Of a stretch of 64,000 nucleotides of DNA, positions 1 to 8,631 are shown one piece after another. Numbering within the stretch: the first letter of the stretch is position 1; each line of letters starts with the position of its first letter. The position numbers and the translations under genes are program-made. Under the pieces are notes generated by a model that worked only from the letters and a program-made list of their open reading frames with translations, ran no database searches and was not told where the DNA came from. Source of the stretch: Angustibacter sp049994355. Its GTDB lineage: Bacteria; Actinomycetota; Actinomycetes; Actinomycetales; Angustibacteraceae. The stretch spans positions 868,001-932,000 of the forward strand of contig NZ_CP188257.1 in assembly GCF_049994355.1 (NCBI RefSeq), in the 5' to 3' direction.

Positions 1-894
1 CGGCATGCCGCGCGCCGCGAGGGCGGCACGCCGCCGGCCCGGTGGAAGGTGGCCGGCACCACGCAGGCGCACTCCTCGATCAAGAGCGCCTGCGACATCA
101 TGGACGTCGACTTCGTCGGCGTGCCGGTGGACGAGGACGGCCGGCTGACCGGGGCGAACCTGCGGGCGACCCTGGAGTCGACGGGCACCGACGGGCTGTT
201 CGCCGTGGTCGCGACCGCCGGGACGACGAACTTCGGCATCGTGGACGATCTGGCCTCGGTGGCCGAGGTCTGCGCCGAGCTCGGGGTCTGGTTCCACGTG
301 GACGGCGCCTACGGCGGCGCCGGGCTGGCCGCCCCCAGCATCCGGCACCGCTACGACGGCATTGAGCGCTGCGACTCGTTCATCGTCGACCCGCACAAGT
401 GGCTGTTCGCACCGTTCGACTGCTGCGCGCTGATCTACCGCGACCCGCAGCAGGCCCGCGCGGCGCACACCCAGAAGGCCGGCTACCTCGACGTGCTGAC
501 CGAGGCCGCCGAGTTCAACCCGTCCGACTACTCGGTCGGGCTGACCCGGCGGGCTCGTGGGCTGCCCTTCTGGTTCAGCCTGGCCACCCACGGCACCGAC
601 GCCTACACCGCAGCCATCGAGCGCACCCTGGAGGTGACCCGGTACGCGGCGGCGCAGATCGAGAAGCGGGACTACCTCGAGCTGCTGCGCGAGCCGGACA
701 CCTCGGTCGTGGTGTTCCGTCGGGTGGGCTGGACTCCGCAGCAGTACCAGCGCTGGTCGGACCGGCTGCTGCTGGCCAACCTGGCGTTCGTCGTGCCCAC
801 CACGCACGAGGGCGAGACGGTAACGAGGTTCGCGATCGTCAACCCGAACACCAGCGAAGCGGACATCTCGACGATCTTGGACACGATGGCGTGA
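1..894 (+). CDS. PLP-dependent group II-type amino acid decarboxylase, 5' end outside window
   Basis: The frame is open from base 1, so the start lies upstream; 297 codons of the C-terminal part are present. It looks like a pyridoxal-phosphate decarboxylase of the glutamate/tyrosine/aromatic-amino-acid group (aspartate aminotransferase fold). Seen directly: HVDGAYGG with His at 295-297, whose Asp would hold the pyridine nitrogen, and DPHKW, whose Lys (397-399) would form the internal aldimine. AHSSIKSA near the left edge is the usual substrate/cofactor-side segment. The in-frame GTG at 49 lies inside a conserved block and is not a credible start. Substrate cannot be assigned. It is followed, 60 bp on, by an independently promoted DUF3263 gene. 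Confidence 0.85.
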   Translation, partial: RHAARREGGTPPARWKVAGTTQAHSSIKSACDIMDVDFVGVPVDEDGRLTGANLRATLESTGTDGLFAVVATAGTTNFGIVDDLASVAEVCAELGVWFHVDGAYGGAGLAAPSIRHRYDGIERCDSFIVDPHKWLFAPFDCCALIYRDPQQARAAHTQKAGYLDVLTEAAEFNPSDYSVGLTRRARGLPFWFSLATHGTDAYTAAIERTLEVTRYAAAQIEKRDYLELLREPDTSVVVFRRVGWTPQQYQRWSDRLLLANLAFVVPTTHEGETVTRFAIVNPNTSEADISTILDTMA

Positions 895-917
895 GTTCGC
901 GTCGTTGCGCGGGTCGA

Positions 918-947
918 ATGACATCAGTGTGGTTCACCGTCTACCCT
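918..947 (+). promoter_or_regulatory. Leaderless promoter of the DUF3263 gene
   Basis: TACCCT (942-947) fits the actinobacterial TANNNT -10 box, and ATGACA (918-923) lies 18 bp upstream as a -35. The ATG at 955 follows the -10 by 7 nt, the spacing of a leaderless transcript, and there is no Shine-Dalgarno sequence. Inferred from pattern only. Confidence 0.55.
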
Positions 948-954
948 GTCGGTC

Positions 955-1281
955 ATGGACGCCGCAACGACCGATCGACGCTCCGCTGCACAGGCCGCGA
1001 ACCACGGCAGTGTCGAGCCGAGCTCTGCGTCCACCCTGTCGGAGCGCGACACCGAGATCCTGGCCTTCGAGCGGCAGTGGTGGAAGTACGCCGGCGCGAA
1101 GGAGCAGGCGATCCGCGAGCTGTTCGACATGTCAGCCACTCGGTACTACCAGGTGCTGAACGCGCTGATCGACCGGCAGGACGCGCTGGAGCTCGACCCG
1201 ATGCTGGTCAAGCGGCTGCGCCGGATGCGTGCCTCGCGCCAGCGGGCCCGTTCCGCGCGCCGCCTCGGGATGAAGGTCTGA
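955..1281 (+). CDS. DUF3263 domain protein
   Basis: A 108-residue protein. After a polar N-terminus of about 25 residues comes the compact DUF3263 domain (about residues 27-90) with the family's SERD...ILAFE..WWKYAGAKEQAIRELFDMS..RYYQVLN core, which reads as a small helix-turn-helix-like fold, followed by a basic tail rich in Arg. Family function is unknown; a DNA-binding role is inference. In Actinobacteria the gene usually sits just before a LytR C-terminal-domain protein, as here (50 bp gap). The ATG start is favoured because a -10 box lies 7 nt upstream. Confidence 0.9.
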   Translation: MDAATTDRRSAAQAANHGSVEPSSASTLSERDTEILAFERQWWKYAGAKEQAIRELFDMSATRYYQVLNALIDRQDALELDPMLVKRLRRMRASRQRARSARRLGMKV

Positions 1282-1330
1282 CCCTGTCCGTGGCGCCGGC
1301 GAACCGGCGCCGTGCAGGAGCACGAAGCGT

Positions 1331-1894
1331 ATGAGCCAGTACCACGAACGCCGCGGGGCGCACCGCCCGCCGGGCCTGGGGCCAGCGGGCGCGATCCCGT
1401 GGTTCATCGCCGCCGTCGCCGTCGTGCTGATCGTCGTCTACGCCACCGGCTCGTGGGGTGGCGGCGCGGACGACAGCGGCACCAACGCGGCCAGCTCGGG
1501 AGCGGTATCGGGTTCGTCCTCGACGAAGACGCCCAGCAAGACCGGGACGACGAAGCCGAGCAGCACACCGACGTCCACGCCGGAGGACACCAGTACGAGC
1601 GCCGCGCCGACGGTGGACCACTCACAGCCGGTGTCGGTGCTGAACGCGACCAAGCGGTCCGGCCTCGCGGCCGGTGCCGCCGCCAAGCTCAAGAACGCGG
1701 GCTGGACCATCCGCAGCACCGGCAACTACAGCGCCGGCGTCGACGTGACCACCGTGTTCTACGGCCGGGCCTCGCTCCAGGCCACGGCGGACGCGGTCGC
1801 CGAGGACCTCGGCGGCAGCGCGGTCAGCCGCGAGTCAGCCGACTTCGGCTCCAACCGGGTCACGGCCGTGCTGGGCGCCGACTACCAGAACTGA
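1331..1894 (+). CDS. LytR C-terminal domain (LytR_C) membrane-anchored protein
   Basis: A 187-residue protein: a short cytoplasmic N-terminus (1-22), one membrane segment (about 23-42, IPWFIAAVAVVLIVVYATG), a Ser/Thr/Pro/Lys-rich extracytoplasmic linker (about 45-100), then a LytR_C domain (about 103-185) beginning SVLNATKRSGLAAGAAAKL. LytR_C is the accessory domain found C-terminal to LytR-CpsA-Psr cell-wall ligases; here it stands alone, so an envelope role without LCP catalysis is likely. Its 3' end overlaps the convergent HEXXH gene by 35 bp, tail to tail. Confidence 0.88.
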   Translation: MSQYHERRGAHRPPGLGPAGAIPWFIAAVAVVLIVVYATGSWGGGADDSGTNAASSGAVSGSSSTKTPSKTGTTKPSSTPTSTPEDTSTSAAPTVDHSQPVSVLNATKRSGLAAGAAAKLKNAGWTIRSTGNYSAGVDVTTVFYGRASLQATADAVAEDLGGSAVSRESADFGSNRVTAVLGADYQN

Positions 1895-2318
1895 CCGGTT
1901 CGCCCGGACGCAGGTATCCGCCGTCCACCAGCCCGGCCCGGACCTCGAAGACGTTCGCCAGGGCGAAGTCGCGCACCTTCCACCAGGACACCAGGCTGGC
2001 CACGCCGTAGGCGACCGGGAAGCCGATCATCCCCAGCCAGCAGGCCCACTGCCCGCAGTGCCGCGACTCGTGGGTGAGCAGCCTCGGACGCCGGGCCAGC
2101 CGCTCGTCGTCCAGCCGGAGCAGGACCACGTCCCCGATCGTCACCGCCGGCGCCCGCGGCGCCGGGAACCGGGAGCGGTAGCCGGTGGCCACCCAGGTGC
2201 CGTGCGGGCCCGGCACCAGCGTGGCGTGCCCGCTGCGGGCGAGCAGCAGTCCCACCGGCGTGGCCAGGGTGAGCACGTTGACCACTCGTCGTGTCCAGTC
2301 CCGGGTGCGCAGTCGCAT
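1860..2318 (-). CDS. Small membrane protein with HEXXH motif
   Basis: A 152-residue protein of unknown family. ATG at 2318 was chosen because sequence upstream in the same frame is Arg-rich junk running into the groEL control region. Visible: a hydrophobic stretch at about 12-28, an exact HEXXH (HESRH, residues 83-87), and a second hydrophobic segment at about 94-112 ending LVSWW. HEXXH is the zinc site of many metallopeptidases, but no distal third ligand can be assigned with confidence, so protease activity is inference. It is divergent from groEL (285 bp apart) and overlaps the LytR_C gene tail to tail. Confidence 0.65.
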   Translation of the reverse strand: MRLRTRDWTRRVVNVLTLATPVGLLLARSGHATLVPGPHGTWVATGYRSRFPAPRAPAVTIGDVVLLRLDDERLARRPRLLTHESRHCGQWACWLGMIGFPVAYGVASLVSWWKVRDFALANVFEVRAGLVDGGYLRPGEPVSSGSRRPARP

Positions 2319-2421
2319 CCGGCCATGATCGTCGCGCCGAGCGGGCTGCGGTAGCCCCCGCCGGCCAGCCAATTCGCTCGTGGGGGCACGGCGGCGCGGG
2401 TCCACAGGTGGGCCAGCGGCA

Positions 2422-2448
2422 TTTGCACTCGGAGGGGTCGAGTGCTAA
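2422..2448 (+). promoter_or_regulatory. CIRCE element 1 (HrcA operator) upstream of groEL
   Basis: Inverted repeat TTTGCACTC - 9 nt - GAGTGCTAA, one mismatch from the CIRCE consensus TTAGCACTC-N9-GAGTGCTAA. HrcA is known to repress groE genes at this site. A promoter-like TTGCAC (2423-2428) with TAATCA (2446-2451) at 17-bp spacing overlaps it, so bound HrcA would cover the core promoter. Confidence 0.9.
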
Positions 2449-2456
2449 TCATTGAC

Positions 2457-2483
2457 CTAGCACTCGTCACACGTGAGTGCTAC
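2457..2483 (+). promoter_or_regulatory. CIRCE element 2 upstream of groEL
   Basis: A second copy, CTAGCACTC - 9 nt - GAGTGCTAC, lies 8 bp after the first. The inner eight bases of each arm match the consensus exactly. Two tandem CIRCE sites suggest tight HrcA repression with heat induction. Confidence 0.9.
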
Positions 2484-2603
2484 CTGACGTCGATCGACCG
2501 GTGAGGTCGGGGGCCGTCGCGTGACCAGAGCGCGGCGCCGCCGATCGTCCGTCGCGGGCACCGAGCGGTCACCACCACCCGATAGCGGGAGGAACCCGAG
2601 AGC

Positions 2604-4232
<1,629 letters not shown>

Positions 4233-4267
4233 TCCACCGCTCCTGATCGACTGCCTCACGCACGAGG

Positions 4268-4303
4268 CCGGAGGGCGGCACCCGCGCGGGTGCCGCCCTC
4301 CGG
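4268..4303 (+). terminator. Hairpin terminator between groEL and hemD
   Basis: Perfect 16-bp stem (4268-4283 with 4288-4303) and a 4-nt GCGC loop; the left arm starts CCGGAGGGCGG. There is no U-run, as is common in high-GC Actinobacteria. It lies between convergent genes and may work in both directions. Confidence 0.85.
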
Positions 4304-4319
4304 TGCGTCTGCGGCCCTT

Positions 4320-5159
4320 TCAGCTGGTGCGCGCGACCAGGGCCGACGTCAGCGAGTGCACCAGCGCACCGAGCCGGTAGCGGTCCGGCACCACGGGCTC
4401 GATCCCCGCGTCCCGCAGCGGTTGCGCGGTGACCGGGCCGACCGCGGCCGCGATCACGGCTCCGCTCGTGCAGGCCGACACGACGTCGTCCAGCCGGCCC
4501 TGCGTCCGGGCCGCCTCGAGCCAGGCCCAGGTGCCGGGCGCCGAGGTGAACACCACCGCGTCCGCCTGCCGGTCCGCGACGGTGTGCACGGAGGCGACGA
4601 CCGCGGCCGGGTCCGGCGGCGGTCCCCACCGGTACACGACGAGGCTGGTCACCTGGGCACCCGCCGCTGCGAGCGCGTCATCCAGGCCGTCGGCGCCCGC
4701 GCCGTGGTGCTGCACCGCGACGCGCAGCCCGCTCACCCCCTCCAGCAGCAGCAGGTCCTGGATCTCCGCGGAGGTCTCGGACTCGGCGACCCAGTCCGCA
4801 GCCAGTCCTGCCGCGTGGATCGCGCCGACCGCCTTGGGGCCGCGCGCCACCAGCCGGGCATCGCCCAGCACCTCGAGCAGCGGGTCGGCGAGCCCCGCGG
4901 CGGTGGCTGCCTCCAGCCAGCCGCGGAACCCCACGCCGGTAGTCACCACGACGACGTCCGGACGCCGCTCGAGCACCTCCCGGGTACGGCTGAGCAGTGT
5001 CTCGTCGTCCACGTGCGAAACCATCGACAGCACCGGGGCGTGCACGACCTCGGCGCCCCGCCGGTCCAACGCCGCGCCGAGCTCGGCGGCCCGTCGCTCG
5101 GCCGTGACGACCACGGTGCAGCCGGCCAGTGGACGATTCGTGAAGTGCGGAGAGCTCAC
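4320..5159 (-). CDS. hemD: Uroporphyrinogen-III synthase (HemD family)
   Basis: A 279-residue protein from GTG 5159, chosen because homology begins there (NRPLAGCTVVVTAERRAAEL). HemD closes hydroxymethylbilane to uroporphyrinogen III in tetrapyrrole synthesis. Two similar alpha/beta domains are visible: domain 1 with the VVVVTTGVGFRGWLEA segment and domain 2 with DAVVFTSAPGTWAWLEA, then a C-terminal AVGPVTAQPLRDAGIEPVVPDR block typical of the family. The family is poorly conserved, with no strict catalytic residue. No other haem genes are nearby, so this could be one of the stand-alone or regulator-linked HemD homologues of Actinobacteria. The upstream frame is open but runs through the TCCACA repeat region and is not coding. 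Confidence 0.85.
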   Translation of the reverse strand: MSSPHFTNRPLAGCTVVVTAERRAAELGAALDRRGAEVVHAPVLSMVSHVDDETLLSRTREVLERRPDVVVVTTGVGFRGWLEAATAAGLADPLLEVLGDARLVARGPKAVGAIHAAGLAADWVAESETSAEIQDLLLLEGVSGLRVAVQHHGAGADGLDDALAAAGAQVTSLVVYRWGPPPDPAAVVASVHTVADRQADAVVFTSAPGTWAWLEAARTQGRLDDVVSACTSGAVIAAAVGPVTAQPLRDAGIEPVVPDRYRLGALVHSLTSALVARTS

Positions 5160-5206
5160 CCGGCCATCGTCCCAGCCCTGGACGTCGTCGCCAGGGTGAC
5201 GCTGCG

Positions 5207-5369
5207 GCGTCCACATGCTGGACAGGCCACCAGAAGTTGTCCACAGTCCGGCCGAATGCCGCATCCACAGCATGTGCGCAGACGCGGAGCGCTCAGCGGT
5301 GTCCCACGCGCCCCATTCCCTGATCGATGTCCACAGGCGATCCACATGCGATCCACAGGTGGGTCCACA
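5207..5369 (+). promoter_or_regulatory. Cluster of seven DnaA-box-like TCCACA nonamers
   Basis: Same-orientation sites at 5207, 5237, 5261, 5327, 5338, 5349 and 5361. The one at 5237-5245 is TTGTCCACA, the consensus DnaA box reported for Streptomyces and mycobacteria; the others share TCCACA. The last four are spaced 11, 11 and 12 bp, about one helical turn, and are followed by an AT-richer patch (GAGAAAAATAG, 5385-5395). This looks like an ordered DnaA-binding array, but no dnaA, dnaN or rpmH is present, so a replication origin is not supported. Confidence 0.5.
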
Positions 5370-5399
5370 ACCGCCGGCCCGCCTGAGAAAAATAGTTGG

Positions 5400-5776
5400 T
5401 GGTGAATCCGCTGAGAACCATTGCGCCGCACCGGGATCGGGGGATAGAAATTGCCTACACCGCAGCAAGCGGCGGGGCCAGAAGGCCGGGGCGACCCGGA
5501 CGGAAGGCACCGCAGGCAGGCTGAGGTGGACGGTCAGGAGACCGGAGCTCCACCCCCGAGCGGCTTGCCGAGCGGGCGGCGTCGGTGACGAGACGTCGGG
5601 AGTTCACGGGCTTGGTCGAGCGGAGCACGTTGTTCGGAGTCCCGAAGGCCTCGGCCATCGGATAGGCCGGACGACGCGGGCGTCATCCCGAGTGATGGCA
5701 AGGTCGGTTCGCCGGCCAGGTGATCATGGCTACGCACACGCGAGGCCCCTCCAACTCATACTTGGAGGGGCCTCGT
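5400..5776 (+). ncRNA. Candidate non-coding RNA ending at the 5741 hairpin
   Basis: A long gene-free stretch directly precedes a strong hairpin that no plus-strand protein gene can use, which suggests an untranslated transcript. I could not match it to tmRNA, RNase P RNA, SRP RNA, 6S-like RNA or a riboswitch. The 5' boundary is a guess, set after the AT-richer patch; the hairpin could instead serve the minus-strand WXG100 gene. Confidence 0.3.
5741..5775 (+). terminator. Perfect 14-bp hairpin terminator
   Basis: CGAGGCCCCTCCAA (5741-5754), a 7-nt loop, then its exact complement (5762-5775), followed on the plus strand by TTCGTGTG. The minus strand has no T-run after the stem. The WXG100 stop lies 109 bp to the right on the minus strand, so either direction is possible. 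Confidence 0.75.
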
Positions 5777-5883
5777 TCGTGTGCTGACCCCTTTCTACCT
5801 CCCTTGCGAGGCCGGGGCCGTACGCCACGCCGACGCGAGCACGGCCAAGTGGTGAACGCCACAGACCGCCGCCAGGCCCCCGA

Positions 5884-6174
5884 TCACCGAAAGAGCGCGG
5901 CGTTCTGCTGCTCGGCGGCGGCGTACTGCCGGCCCGCCTGGCCCAGCGTCCGGGCGATCAGGTCAAGCGACTCGCGCACCTTGGCCTGGGTGCCGCGCCA
6001 CTCCTGCGCGACCGCGTGGAAGCGCCCGGACGCCTCGCCGCGCCAGGCGTCCTGCAACGCCGTCAGCTCGCCCATCATGCGAGTCACCTGGCTGTCGATG
6101 TCCGCGCTGATCCGCGAAACCGTGCCCGCGGCCGCAGTGATCCGCTCGGTGTCTACCTGGAACTGGCTGCTCAT
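5884..6174 (-). CDS. WXG100 family protein (ESX/type VII secretion substrate type)
   Basis: A 96-residue protein of the family's normal length, made of two helices with the turn motif WRG at residues 44-46. It starts at ATG 6174 with GAGAGGGG about 5 nt upstream. WXG100 proteins are exported, usually as heterodimers, by type VII systems. No partner esx gene, EccC ATPase or YxxxD/E tail is visible: the protein ends EQQNAALFR, although RQYAAAEQ shortly before resembles a degenerate export signal. It may be a homodimeric single-gene type. DUF4031 lies divergently on the other side. Confidence 0.88.
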   Translation of the reverse strand: MSSQFQVDTERITAAAGTVSRISADIDSQVTRMMGELTALQDAWRGEASGRFHAVAQEWRGTQAKVRESLDLIARTLGQAGRQYAAAEQQNAALFR

Positions 6175-6249
6175 GAGTGCCCCTCTCGTCGTGCCGGCAG
6201 TCGTTGCCGTGTCGCCCACGACGCTAGGCGAAACGCGCCGACCGCCGCG

Positions 6250-6282
6250 GAGCTCATCCACAGGCGAGCTCATCCACAGGCG
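6250..6282 (+). repeat. Two overlapping copies of a 17-bp direct repeat with TCCACAGG
   Basis: GAGCTCATCCACAGGCG occurs at 6250-6266 and again at 6266-6282, period 16 bp, in the divergent WXG100/DUF4031 intergenic region. It shares the TCCACA core with the 5207-5369 cluster and lies just upstream of a -10 box, so it could be a regulator site. Confidence 0.6.
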
Positions 6283-6292
6283 GGCCGCCACC

Positions 6293-6298
6293 TAGGCT
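6293..6298 (+). promoter_or_regulatory. -10 box of leaderless DUF4031 gene
   Basis: TAGGCT ends 6 nt before GTG 6305, with no Shine-Dalgarno sequence, which is the leaderless arrangement. Confidence 0.5.
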
Positions 6299-6304
6299 CG
6301 CAGG

Positions 6305-7009
6305 GTGGCGGTCCTCATCGACCCGCCGGCGTGGCCCGCCCACGGTCGGCTCTGGTCGCACCTGGTCAGCGACGTCTCCTACGACGAGCTGCACCGGTTC
6401 GCGGGTGCGGCCGGCGTGCCGCGCCGGGCGTTCGAGGGCGACCACTACGACGTCCCGCAGGAGCGCTACGACCAGCTCGTCGCCGCTGGTGCCCGGCCCG
6501 TCCCGTCCCGCGACTTGCTGCGGGCCCTGCAGCGCAGCGGGCTGCGGGTGCCCAAGCGCAAGGGCGAGCTGGTGCTGCGGAGCTGGCCGGACGGGTCCTG
6601 GCTGCGGGACGCCGGCCCGCACCAGGTCGACCTGATCCGTTCGGCGCTCGGTCCACCCTCGGACAGCACCATCGGCACCCGGCTGCTAGCCGTCCGGGGC
6701 GGCCGGCTGGCCCTCGTCGACGGTGACCTGCCGGCCCTGGACGGCGATCTGGCGAGCTCGTCGGACCCCTCGGCAGTCGGCACGTCGCTGGCCTACCTGC
6801 GGGCGCGCTTCGACGGACCGCGGGTCAGCGACCGCTACCCGTGGCCGCGCTGCCACCTGGGCCTGCGCTCGCTGCCGGACGAGTCGGACGGCGCGATCGA
6901 GGCCATCACGACCGGCCCGGTGCAGTGGGTGGACTGGGCGCAGGCGCGCCGCGGGCCGATGCCGGTGTACTGGTGGCCGCTGCTGCAGCGACAGCTCGGC
7001 GTGCCCTGA
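6305..7009 (+). CDS. DUF4031 domain protein
   Basis: A 234-residue protein starting at a GTG placed 6 nt after a -10 box. The N-terminal 85 residues carry the DUF4031 signature: VLIDPPAWPAHGRLWSHLVSD, then PRRAFEGDHYDVP. The C-terminal part (about 90-234) is less conserved and has no motif I recognise. DUF4031 has no established biochemical role. It is followed after 27 bp by the convergent HD-domain gene, with three copies of a GCTCAGGCC-type unit between them. Confidence 0.85.
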   Translation: MAVLIDPPAWPAHGRLWSHLVSDVSYDELHRFAGAAGVPRRAFEGDHYDVPQERYDQLVAAGARPVPSRDLLRALQRSGLRVPKRKGELVLRSWPDGSWLRDAGPHQVDLIRSALGPPSDSTIGTRLLAVRGGRLALVDGDLPALDGDLASSSDPSAVGTSLAYLRARFDGPRVSDRYPWPRCHLGLRSLPDESDGAIEAITTGPVQWVDWAQARRGPMPVYWWPLLQRQLGVP

Positions 7010-7040
7010 GGCCCTCTCAGGCCTGCTCAGGCCAGCTCAG
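7010..7040. repeat. Short tandem TCAGGCC units between convergent genes
   Basis: CTCAGGCC recurs about every 10 bp (three copies) across the 27-bp gap and into the 3' end of the HD gene. No clear hairpin is formed. Confidence 0.5.
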
Positions 7041-7675
7041 GCCAGGTCGCGCAGCTCGGCCTCGACGTTCGTGCGGGCGTCCGCCTCCCAGCGTTCGTGC
7101 GCGGACGGCGTCCGGTAGATCGCGGGGCGCTCCAGCAGCCCGCGCAGCAACGCGGCCCGACCGGCACGGAACGCGACGTCCGGCACCGCGGCGTACTCGC
7201 GGCGAACGTCCGTGACGTACACCGCGTAGCGGTGCTTCGGGCTGGCCAGGATGGCCAGGTCCGCGTCGCTGAGCACCTGCCCGTCGACGTCGTGGTCGCC
7301 CGGTGCGTGCTGCGCCGTCATCCGGACCAGCTCGCCGACCGCCAGCACCCGGTCCGGGTCGGCGTCCCAGCCGGCCAGCGTCGCGGTGGCCAGCTGGGCA
7401 CTGGCCTCCTCGTTGTCGTCCGAGCCGATCTCGTAGACCGCGTCGTGCCACCAGGCGGCCATCATCACCGCGGACAGGTCGCGAGCGTGCTCGGCCAGCA
7501 ACGCGACGCCAGCCACCACCTCGGACAGGTGGCGCTTGTCGTGATAGGCGCGGTGCGGCTGCTCGTAGCGGGCGAGCAGCTCCAGGCCCGCGGCCTCGAG
7601 GTCCGTCCGGTCGATGCTCGGCGCCATCCGGCGCGCGTGCCGTACCCAACCACCCAGCAGCTCCATGGCCGCCAT
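7037..7675 (-). CDS. HD-domain metal-dependent phosphohydrolase-like protein
   Basis: A 212-residue soluble protein. Candidate metal ligands are His45 (AYHDKRHL), the His77-Asp78 pair in AAWWHDAVY, and acidic residues in the SDADLAILAS helix (about 140). This matches the predicted HD superfamily hydrolases related to YpgQ-like enzymes, which may act on nucleotides, but the substrate is unknown. ATG 7675 follows a TATCCG -10-like box by 5 nt; ATG 7666 is an alternative. It is divergent from the cox-like operon, only 41 bp away, so the two promoters overlap. Confidence 0.82.
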   Translation of the reverse strand: MAAMELLGGWVRHARRMAPSIDRTDLEAAGLELLARYEQPHRAYHDKRHLSEVVAGVALLAEHARDLSAVMMAAWWHDAVYEIGSDDNEEASAQLATATLAGWDADPDRVLAVGELVRMTAQHAPGDHDVDGQVLSDADLAILASPKHRYAVYVTDVRREYAAVPDVAFRAGRAALLRGLLERPAIYRTPSAHERWEADARTNVEAELRDLA

Positions 7676-7716
7676 TGTTCCGGATACCGCCCCAGGTGCG
7701 TGCGATGCTGTGCCGT

Positions 7717-8619
7717 ATGAGCGCCGACATGAGCGCCGACGAGGCCAGGTCGAGTGCGCAAGCCCTCGGGGACAGCCTGCGCGCCACCGGCTACCTGCCG
7801 GACCCCGGCCTGTCCACGGTCGCCTGGCTGGCCCTGCGGCTGCACCGCCCGCTGCTGCTCGAGGGCGAGCCCGGCACCGGCAAGACCGCGTTGGCCGAGG
7901 CGCTCGCCGCGGCCACCGGGGCGCCGCTGATCCGGCTGCAGTGCTACGAGGGGATCGACGCCAGCCAGGCCCTCTACGACTGGGACGTCACCCGCCAGGT
8001 GCTGCACCTACGTGCCCTGGAGGCCACCCGCGGCGACCAGGCGATCGACGTCGCCGTCGCCGAGCGCTCGCTGTTCGACGAACGGTTCCTGCTGGCCCGG
8101 CCGGTGCTGCAGGCGCTGCGCACCACGCCCAGCGTGCTGCTGGTCGACGAGATCGACCGGGCCGACGACGAGTTCGAGGCGTTCCTGCTCGAGGTGCTCT
8201 CGACGTACGCCGTGACGATCCCCGAGCTCGGCACGATCAGCGCGGCCCAGCCGCCCATCGTCGTGCTGACCAGCAACCGGACCCGAGAGGTGCACGATGC
8301 TTTGAAGCGGCGCTGCCTCTACCACTGGGTCGAGCACCCCGGGCTGGCCAGAGAGGTCGAGATCCTGCGGGTACGGGTGCCCGAGGTGCCGCAGCGGCTC
8401 GCCGAGCAGGTCGCCACCGCCGCCCAGCGGCTGCGCACCATCGGGCTGCTCAAACCCCCCGGCGTCGCCGAGTCGCTGGACTGGGCCCGCTCGCTGCTCG
8501 AGCTCGGCGTCCGCGACCTCGACCCCGAGGTCGCCGCCACCACCCTCGGCGTGGTGCTGAAGTACCGCGAGGACGCCGACCGGGTGCGCCAGGACCTCGC
8601 CCGGCTGCTGGCCGGCTGA
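7717..8619 (+). CDS. MoxR-type AAA+ ATPase of the Mo-hydroxylase operon (CoxD-like)
   Basis: A 300-residue AAA+ ATPase: Walker A GEPGTGKT (50-57), Walker B LLVDEIDRAD (Asp144-Glu145), sensor 1 VLTSNRTREV, and a C-terminal lid. In CO dehydrogenase systems CoxD (AAA+) works with CoxE (VWA) in maturing the Mo/Cu active site, probably as a chaperone pair; here the VWA gene follows after 12 bp. ATG 7717 was chosen because GATGCT lies 7 nt upstream (leaderless type); ATG 7705 and 7729 are alternatives. First gene of the operon reaching 16599. Confidence 0.92.
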   Translation: MSADMSADEARSSAQALGDSLRATGYLPDPGLSTVAWLALRLHRPLLLEGEPGTGKTALAEALAAATGAPLIRLQCYEGIDASQALYDWDVTRQVLHLRALEATRGDQAIDVAVAERSLFDERFLLARPVLQALRTTPSVLLVDEIDRADDEFEAFLLEVLSTYAVTIPELGTISAAQPPIVVLTSNRTREVHDALKRRCLYHWVEHPGLAREVEILRVRVPEVPQRLAEQVATAAQRLRTIGLLKPPGVAESLDWARSLLELGVRDLDPEVAATTLGVVLKYREDADRVRQDLARLLAG

Positions 8620-8631
8620 GCGGCCCGGCTG

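Larger units (their letters stand above)
5160..5883. other. 724-bp gene-free region
   Basis: No frame here has actinobacterial codon character on either strand. It holds a cluster of seven TCCACA sites (5207-5369), a short AT-richer patch (5385-5412), about 330 bp without a recognisable motif, and a perfect hairpin (5741-5775). It lies between hemD and the WXG100 gene, both on the minus strand. Confidence 0.8.

Noticed and set aside
5160..5400. A chromosomal replication origin (oriC)
   Set aside because: The TCCACA cluster is origin-like, but no dnaA, dnaN, recF, rpmH or gyrB lies nearby, and actinobacterial oriC normally sits beside them. It is kept only as a DnaA-box-like cluster.
4320..5510. 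Extended N-terminus for the HemD protein (start near 5510)
   Set aside because: The extra 117 residues would be translated from the TCCACA cluster and the AT-richer patch, have unlike composition and no similarity to HemD.
5400..5776. tmRNA, RNase P RNA or a tRNA
   Set aside because: No TTCGA-type T-arm closing a 7-bp acceptor, no tmRNA tag frame with CCA-type 3' end, and no conserved RNase P core could be found. GGTTCG near 5705 does not fit a cloverleaf.
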